Assembly: GCA_016934035.1 (NCBI GenBank) | Contig: JAFGTP010000031.1 | Span: forward strand, 96,655-160,654 | Length of the DNA stretch: 64,000 nt | From: Fidelibacterota bacterium | GTDB taxonomy: Bacteria; Fidelibacterota; UBA2242; JAFGTP01 | Direction: 5' to 3' | In this document: one piece after another, positions 57,607 through 64,000 of the stretch | Layout of the letters: every line of letters starts with the position of its first letter | Position numbering within the stretch: the first letter of the stretch is position 1 | Made by a program: the position numbers and the translations under genes | Notes under the pieces: model-generated | The model's input: only the letters and a program-made list of their open reading frames with translations | The model's database searches: none | Told to the model about the DNA's origin: nothing

Positions 57607-60600
57607 TTTATCAGCGCAAACCTTCCAATTTTTTCACCAATACCGGGTGCATCTACATGAAAAATATAGATACCGTAGGCGATTTCATTATCATCTTTGG
57701 AAAGGATGTCCCAGGATACCATACCATCATCCGAGGTTCCATGATGTTCTATTGTGTCAACCAAATGGCCGCGGAGATTATATATGCGTATGGTACAATC
57801 CTTGGGTAAATGGAAAAACTGCAAGCGCCTCTCTCCACGTCCAAATTTATAAAGATTAGATGGTTCCCAGGAGGCAGTTACCACATAGGGATTGGGAACA
57901 ACACAAATTTCATCCAATTCACTTTTCGCCAAAGCATCACTGGAATCGGCACCCTGCATCGTAAAGCGGTAAATATCCCCCTTACGAAAAGGTTTTGTTG
58001 TGGCTATATAGAGTTGGTCACCAGCCTGAGGCGGATCAACGGTAATCCAATTGGTGTCAGCTACAGGCACGCCATCCACCCAAAGCGTATCAATTTCAAA
58101 TTGCGGAACAAACCGGATCATCCAGGAGGTGTAACGCTTGAAAATAAAATCATTATCCGGTACAATAATTACAATATCATCACCATGACTGTATTTTCCA
58201 TCTTTGTCCAAATCTGCTATCGCATATACTGTTTCAAGGGAATCGGTAACATTATAGATTCCGATATTTGACGGCAAGGATTTATATCCCAGAACTCCCT
58301 GCGAGTAGATATAAACCGAGTCATAAAAAGTGAGGATATAATCAGACGGTTGATTCAGATTCAGCCGGTATCCTGCAACGCTTTCATTATCGGGATTCAG
58401 ACGAATTTTTGAAATATAGTCACTATTGCCATTGATGTATCCGGTCCTGTCATCATCAATATCAATGGTTGTATCATTATAAATTGTAACAGTAATTCCA
58501 GAAAATACAGGGCTTTCATCACCTTTTAATTTAACCACTGTGCTGTCCAGGACCAATGTGTCAGCAGCTACATCCCGTACCGTGTACCATGGACAAGTTT
58601 CGGTATGATGCTTTGTCTCTTCCAGAAAGGTAACTTCATAGGTAGTCTCTCCGGATGGTATTTTATGTTTTTCTGCAATTGCAATTTCAATATTGCCGGT
58701 GGCAGGCCCCACATGTAGAATATCACCATCCATTTTTGGTGGTATATATCCGGCAGCAGCTGGCCTCGGGACCGCAATGCCGCAGTTTTTATCAGTAAAA
58801 GTTACCTGCCCCAATGAATTCATGCTGATAATGGCTGAACATTCAGAGGGCTGCAATCCTTCCACGCCTTCAGAACTATAGGAATAATAACCATAATCAT
58901 AAGACACAACAGCATAGTAATAGGTTTGTCCGTTTTTTACATCCTTGTCAATATAAGAATGACGAATGCCAGTATCATTTCCCAAATTAAATTTAACACC
59001 GTAGATGTCAACGGGATGAGGACCGGTTTTTCCATTTTGCAGGTCAAACTGTGCAATAGGTTTGCGATAGGTGCTGTTACCATAGGAATCAGTAATGATT
59101 TTGCTTTCAAGGAATTGCGGCTCTGTACCACGATAGATCATGTACCCTTCAAAGTCCTTTTCCTGTAAAAATGGGTCAAAAGAATCTTCTGCAACATCAT
59201 CCCAAACCAGAGTCACTTCGCCATCACCAGGATAGATTTTCAGGGTTGGCTTCAGCGGTGGTTTTGCAAACTGATAATCAGCATTATAAATTTGCTGGAC
59301 TGCTTTTTTATTTTTGACCAAATCATCTTTGTCTTCACCAAAAAGAAGTGCCATTGAATAGCGTTCCGTCTGTTCTGCCATTAAAGGAAATGAACCAGAA
59401 GAGAAAAACATACTCAGGTTATTGGGTTGTTCAATTTCATCTAATGGTGGTGCCAGTCGACTAAATACATCCCAATTGCCTTCATCGTCAGTCAATTCAT
59501 AGGTATGAGTCGGAAAAATCTCAAACCCGGTCAATCCTATCTGATCAGATTCATCGGGATCAGTTTCATTATAATTCGGTTCACCATCCGTTGGCATTCC
59601 GTCGCCTTCACCAGCATCAGGTCCCTCATAATGTTCATTAGTAGGCCCAACGCCATCTTCACCAACATCATCATTTAAGGGTTCATCAGAATCCCACATA
59701 CCATTGCCATTGACATCAGTATAGGCTTCCCAATCACAATCTTCATCGTTTGACCAATGAGGAGCGGGTGCATAACCATAGAGTTCGGTAAATGTGATAC
59801 GTTCCGCATCACTGAAGCCATAGGGATAATCTGCCAGGTAAGTTCCTGGGCCATTGCTTTCCCGTGATTCATCATTCATACCATCATTGTCATTATCTCG
59901 GCTGTCATTATCGATTCCGGGACTCTCAAGAAACGCATAACCAGCATAGCCGATTTCCCAATTACCCGGATAACCCAAAGCGCCATCAGGACCATAAGCA
60001 AAGGCAATATCCAGATCAAGATTATATTCACCGATATTTTGAATATCACCACCAACGCCGCCAATTCCCCAGTCAATATATTGGGAAAAATATGATTTTA
60101 GATAATCGGAATCAGATTCGTTTGTTATATCATATAGCCAGAAAATACAATCTTCTGCCAGCACCTGGCTCCATTGAAAGCCTCTTGCCTTTACAACTAA
60201 ACCAACACCACCTCGGGTGGTATCCCGGCTGTCACAATAAAAATTCATCTTTATATTTGGCTCTTTGTCCTGATTGTCGTCAAAAATAAAAACTGTTTCC
60301 AGATCAGCATTATAAATACCTTTACCGAAATATCCATTCCAATAGCCCGCCCAATTCAGGGGTTTATCAAGCCAGTAGTCAGGCCAGGTATTGGGATTAT
60401 TGCTCATGGCTGGTGAATCATTGGCACCTTCGTCCATATTAAACCAGTTAGGCCGTGCTTCAAATCCCCAGGGCACACCTTCCGGAGATGTGTCCACAAA
60501 TTCACGAAACTGGGTTTCCATCGGGTGAATCAGTTCGCCATCACGGTTTTTGGCTTCGACAGAAACAACCAGTGTAATATCATCCAGGTAATGGCGTTCC

Positions 60601-60821
60601 GGTGTCGGCCAGCAACCAGAAGGATCGTCCGGATAATCTCCCACTTCGCAGTAATTCCAAAAAAAAGTGAACACCAGGTTACCATTCATCAGTCCGCGAC
60701 GACGGTATTTGGCGTTCCCCCGCATACTTGCCGGTGTTTGTGCCAGTATTTCCTGCAGGCTAAAGGTTATCAATATTAACAATGCAAGAATGACTTTCGA
60801 TTTCATTTTAAATAATTTCAT
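57603..60821 (-). CDS. Large secreted protein with Fn3-like region, Asp-rich Ca-binding-like loops and FlgD-like C-terminal domain
   Basis: Signal peptide; DNDSRDNDNDGMNDESRE; PTLKIYPGDGEVTLVWDD; LQFFHLPKDCTIRIYNLRGHLVDTIEHHGTSDDGMVSWDILSKDDNEIAYGIYIFHV. Confidence 0.78.
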   Translation of the reverse strand: MKLFKMKSKVILALLILITFSLQEILAQTPASMRGNAKYRRRGLMNGNLVFTFFWNYCEVGDYPDDPSGCWPTPERHYLDDITLVVSVEAKNRDGELIHPMETQFREFVDTSPEGVPWGFEARPNWFNMDEGANDSPAMSNNPNTWPDYWLDKPLNWAGYWNGYFGKGIYNADLETVFIFDDNQDKEPNIKMNFYCDSRDTTRGGVGLVVKARGFQWSQVLAEDCIFWLYDITNESDSDYLKSYFSQYIDWGIGGVGGDIQNIGEYNLDLDIAFAYGPDGALGYPGNWEIGYAGYAFLESPGIDNDSRDNDNDGMNDESRESNGPGTYLADYPYGFSDAERITFTELYGYAPAPHWSNDEDCDWEAYTDVNGNGMWDSDEPLNDDVGEDGVGPTNEHYEGPDAGEGDGMPTDGEPNYNETDPDESDQIGLTGFEIFPTHTYELTDDEGNWDVFSRLAPPLDEIEQPNNLSMFFSSGSFPLMAEQTERYSMALLFGEDKDDLVKNKKAVQQIYNADYQFAKPPLKPTLKIYPGDGEVTLVWDDVAEDSFDPFLQEKDFEGYMIYRGTEPQFLESKIITDSYGNSTYRKPIAQFDLQNGKTGPHPVDIYGVKFNLGNDTGIRHSYIDKDVKNGQTYYYAVVSYDYGYYSYSSEGVEGLQPSECSAIISMNSLGQVTFTDKNCGIAVPRPAAAGYIPPKMDGDILHVGPATGNIEIAIAEKHKIPSGETTYEVTFLEETKHHTETCPWYTVRDVAADTLVLDSTVVKLKGDESPVFSGITVTIYNDTTIDIDDDRTGYINGNSDYISKIRLNPDNESVAGYRLNLNQPSDYILTFYDSVYIYSQGVLGYKSLPSNIGIYNVTDSLETVYAIADLDKDGKYSHGDDIVIIVPDNDFIFKRYTSWMIRFVPQFEIDTLWVDGVPVADTNWITVDPPQAGDQLYIATTKPFRKGDIYRFTMQGADSSDALAKSELDEICVVPNPYVVTASWEPSNLYKFGRGERRLQFFHLPKDCTIRIYNLRGHLVDTIEHHGTSDDGMVSWDILSKDDNEIAYGIYIFHVDAPGIGEKIGRFALIK

Positions 60822-60828
60822 ATTTCTC

Positions 60829-63480
60829 TCAATTTTTCTGACTGAAATTGATTGAACATCCGATTACAACTTTTCGGGGTTCATCGTAATAATTGGGCTG
60901 AACATACCATTCTTCCTGAGTTCTATATCCCCGATAAGTTTCAAAAATCATATTATAATCATAATCTGCCGTACCACTGGAAGTATAGACATCCCTGTTG
61001 TTCCTGCGGTCAAAAAGATTTGTGATTTTTACAAATGGCGATAGAAGCATGTATTTCATTTTGATATCTTTAGTAATATTCAGGTCAAAGGTCATGGTCA
61101 TGGGTTTACGTTCACCATTGAGAATACGGTTATTATAATAAGGGGATTCTCTGGTGTAAGGTGTCCCACTGCCGATTTTGCCAATGAGACTGAAATGAAA
61201 TCCGGCCTGGGTTGTTGTTGCTGTAAGATTAAGTGAATGGGTCTGGTCCCAGTTCAGTGGCCGCCGTTTCTTCTCTGACTGAATAGGTGGATCAGATTCC
61301 TGGTTTTTTGATTCATCCAGGGGATCGGATGCATTACCGGTTGCAGATTGATAGGTATAATCTACAGAAATGCCGAACAGGCCTGGCCGTTCCGCCATTT
61401 CCAGAGCCACAGTCACACCTTTGACATTGGCAAAATCACGATTTATGAAATACCAGTATTTTCCACCATAAATATTTGTTTTTGTGATTTGGCCAATCAA
61501 GTCACGAATATCTTTATTAAAACCAGTGACATCGATTGTCAGATTTTGGCCAATTGCCTGTTTGATACCAATTTCATAGCTGACTGTTTTTTCCGGTTTT
61601 AATTCGGCATTTCCCATAATATTGAAACTGCCGCGGGGTGGCTGGTCGCCCTTGAGTTGGATTAAATTAACTTCAAAATCGGGATTGATATATAAATGTT
61701 CATAATTGGGAACCTGGAAAAAATGCCCATAAGAAAAGTGAATCACGCCCTGATCAGAAATCGGGTAAGCAATACCAATTCTGGGACTGAGCTGGCTGGA
61801 TGAACGGGCTTCTTTTTTTGGCGCATCAACAGTATTGTAATAATTCTCCGGTACAACTCCGTCAGGATTGAAAGAGTCATAGCGCAAACCAAGATTGATA
61901 ATCATTTCTCCCAGTTCCATTTTGTCCTGTAAATAGAACGCGATTTCTTCCGGTGTATGATAGTAGGAATTATTGTACCAGGAAGAATCAGAAGGAATGC
62001 GAATCTGGTCATCTTCATCGAAATATATTTGATACTCGTGCAACGAAAGTTCAACCTTTTTATAACTGGCTCCAAAACCAATGGTATGATTTTTATAAAA
62101 GCCTGTTCGCAGATCTGTCTTAGCGATGCGGGTGGTATTGTCACGAAAATGATGCCACATACGCATGCCGCCGGTGGAAAAACCGTTGGAATTGTTATTG
62201 GTCAGGAATTCCAGTGGAACATAGCGCAAATCAAAAGGATTTTTATAAACATACTGCCCGTATTCTGTATGGACCTGGGATACATTAGCCGTTATAAAAG
62301 TCGTCATCCCAAGCATATGCGTATATTGCAGTGAATGCTGATAACTGCTGCTTTCATGACGGTAGTTTCCATCTGGATTATATTTGAACAGACGGTCAAA
62401 ATTCAGATGTTTTTCATCCTCATAAAAGCCGGTATAATTTATTTTATCCCGCTGGGTCAGTTTGAAACTGAGTTTTCCCTGCAGTGTTTTTGAACTGTTC
62501 GGATTCATTGGAACATAGGAACTGTCGCCGGAAGACTGAATCAGCTGTTCTTCAGCTTTGTCCGAAAAGTAAGAATAATCACCCGGCACAAATATACGTC
62601 TGCCATACTGCCATCCTTCATTTCCATACATTCTTCCCATGATTGAAAAAGACAACCGGTCTTCCCAAAAAGGTACTGGGCCGCTCAGGCTAATCTGCAA
62701 ATTTTTGACAGATAATGGGTTGATTGCATCAATATTGATAAATGTTTGAGTATGATTACTGATATAATCACCACCATACATGGAAATTTTGCCGGAATAA
62801 TATTGCTGGCCTTCTTTGGTTACAATATTGACAATACCGGACATTGCCTGTCCGTATTCTGCATTAAAGGTCCCGCTGATGATTTCGACTTCCTGAATCA
62901 TCTCGCCTTCAACATCAAACAGATTGTCACCGGAATAGGCATCGTTCATGGGAACACCGTCCACAATGTACATGACCTCGCCAGCACGGCCACCTCGAAA
63001 ATGGCCATCTACCACACCCGCCTGCAGTTCAATAATTTCACTCAGATTCTGCACCTGCAATTGGTCAATCTGGTCAGAACTGACCCTGAATGAAGTCGAG
63101 GTGACATCCTTCTTTACCAATGGCATTTCTGCAATTACTACTACTTCTTCACCATTCAGGGTCTCAGTTCCCATTTCAAAATTAATTGTCGTTGTTAAAT
63201 CCACCATAACCTGTACATTAGTCTGGACTACTAACTGATAACCAATCATTGTTGCTTTCAGAGAATACAGACCCGGGTTGACATTCACAATTGCATAGTA
63301 GCCATCAGAATCGGTTGCCGCACCTGTTGATGTGCCTTCGACAATAACATTGACTCCAATCAATGCAGAACCGGTTTCTGAATCAATGACACGGCCGGCA
63401 ATTTTACCAGTCGTGCCTGCAAATATAGAACTATTAATAAGAAATAATAATATTATGAATGGTATTTTCAAATGCCTCAT
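60829..63480 (-). CDS. TonB-dependent receptor with N-terminal carboxypeptidase-regulatory-like domain
   Basis: TGKIAGRVIDSETGSALIGVNVIVEGTSTGAATDSDGYYAIVNVNPGLYSLKATMIGY; plug FRGGRAGEVMYIVDGVPMNDAYSGDNLFDVEGEMIQEVEIISGTFNAEYGQAMSGIVNIVTKEG. Confidence 0.93.
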   Translation of the reverse strand: MRHLKIPFIILLFLINSSIFAGTTGKIAGRVIDSETGSALIGVNVIVEGTSTGAATDSDGYYAIVNVNPGLYSLKATMIGYQLVVQTNVQVMVDLTTTINFEMGTETLNGEEVVVIAEMPLVKKDVTSTSFRVSSDQIDQLQVQNLSEIIELQAGVVDGHFRGGRAGEVMYIVDGVPMNDAYSGDNLFDVEGEMIQEVEIISGTFNAEYGQAMSGIVNIVTKEGQQYYSGKISMYGGDYISNHTQTFINIDAINPLSVKNLQISLSGPVPFWEDRLSFSIMGRMYGNEGWQYGRRIFVPGDYSYFSDKAEEQLIQSSGDSSYVPMNPNSSKTLQGKLSFKLTQRDKINYTGFYEDEKHLNFDRLFKYNPDGNYRHESSSYQHSLQYTHMLGMTTFITANVSQVHTEYGQYVYKNPFDLRYVPLEFLTNNNSNGFSTGGMRMWHHFRDNTTRIAKTDLRTGFYKNHTIGFGASYKKVELSLHEYQIYFDEDDQIRIPSDSSWYNNSYYHTPEEIAFYLQDKMELGEMIINLGLRYDSFNPDGVVPENYYNTVDAPKKEARSSSQLSPRIGIAYPISDQGVIHFSYGHFFQVPNYEHLYINPDFEVNLIQLKGDQPPRGSFNIMGNAELKPEKTVSYEIGIKQAIGQNLTIDVTGFNKDIRDLIGQITKTNIYGGKYWYFINRDFANVKGVTVALEMAERPGLFGISVDYTYQSATGNASDPLDESKNQESDPPIQSEKKRRPLNWDQTHSLNLTATTTQAGFHFSLIGKIGSGTPYTRESPYYNNRILNGERKPMTMTFDLNITKDIKMKYMLLSPFVKITNLFDRRNNRDVYTSSGTADYDYNMIFETYRGYRTQEEWYVQPNYYDEPRKVVIGCSINFSQKN

Positions 63481-63552
63481 AAAAGACCCTTCCGCACTTA
63501 TTAAAAAACCTCCGGAGACCTGTGCTGTGATCTCCGGAGATAAAGGATAAGT

Positions 63553-63999
63553 TTAGCGCATTAATACCATTTTTTTGGCAACACGCTGGTTATTAGAAGT
63601 GAGAACATACAGATATAAACCACTGGTTACCTGTTCTCCCATTTCATTCTTTGCATCCCAGACAACTGTATATGTTCCGGCATTCTGAACAGTATTTGTC
63701 AGAGTTCTGACCTGCTGTCCCAGAATATTGTAAATTGTCAGATTAACCGTGCTCTTTTCAGGCAGACTATAGTCTATTGTAGTTGAGGGATTGAAAGGAT
63801 TCGGATAATTCTGTTTCAGGCTGAACTTCTCTGCAACCTGTGCAACTTCATTGTTTTCAGATTCAATAGCAGTACTACCAACAACAACCATTTTTTCAAC
63901 AGAGAAATTATCGAAGTAAGCAGTTCCGGTTACCCAGTTATTGAAACGGGCACGAACTGATATTCCGGTTGCCGGATCTTCGCCTTCTTTGGCCTGGTG
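63553..63999 (-). CDS. C-terminal part of a secreted protein with FlgD-like sorting domain, truncated by window edge
   Basis: The frame is open upstream of the listed Met to the window edge (HQAKEGEDPATGISVRARFNNWVTGTAYFDNFSVEK-); KQNYPNPFNPSTTIDYSLPEKSTVNLTIYNILGQ. Confidence 0.8.
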   Translation of the reverse strand, partial: HQAKEGEDPATGISVRARFNNWVTGTAYFDNFSVEKMVVVGSTAIESENNEVAQVAEKFSLKQNYPNPFNPSTTIDYSLPEKSTVNLTIYNILGQQVRTLTNTVQNAGTYTVVWDAKNEMGEQVTSGLYLYVLTSNNQRVAKKMVLMR

Positions 64000-64000
64000 A

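Noticed and set aside
59864-60289. His/Tyr-rich ORF antisense to the 1072-aa secreted protein
   Set aside because: Composition is the complement of Asp/Asn-rich repeats in the sense gene.
42782-63999. Calling the locus a canonical Sus-type PUL
   Set aside because: No SusD-like lipoprotein or HTCS/ECF regulator seen in the window; transport is by an ABC system.

Overview
The window is a bacterial chromosomal segment. FlgD-like / T9SS-type C-terminal sorting domains (NPFNPxTxIxYxL), a PorV-like protein and TonB/CarboxypepD-type receptors suggest the FCB superphylum (inference). Contents in order: a 5'-truncated patatin gene; a short Rho-like factor; two convergent REC-PAS-histidine kinases; a four-gene minus-strand envelope operon with two CsgG-like proteins; divergent ftcD/hutI; a PlpD-like patatin-barrel protein; an argR-argG-argH-proB-proA cluster; a large secreted PKD-type protein; a two-gene unit made of a 1428-aa nuclease-like/RecQ-family helicase and a coiled-coil tail-anchored membrane protein, which is the best candidate for an undescribed (possibly defence) system; two tandem SUMF1/FGE-fold proteins lacking one of the two FGE catalytic cysteines; a lipoprotein; a PfkB kinase; an RsmB/F-like methyltransferase; a tRNA-Phe(GAA) with terminator; and a ~21 kb all-minus-strand carbohydrate locus (CUT1 ABC transporter, GH130, two or three (alpha/alpha)6-type putative glycosidases, PorV-like protein, SurA-like lipoprotein, TonB-dependent receptor, sorted secreted proteins). 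Intergenic regions carry several inverted-repeat families. No rRNA, CRISPR array, transposase or integrase was seen. All family calls come from reading motifs in the translations; no searches were run.
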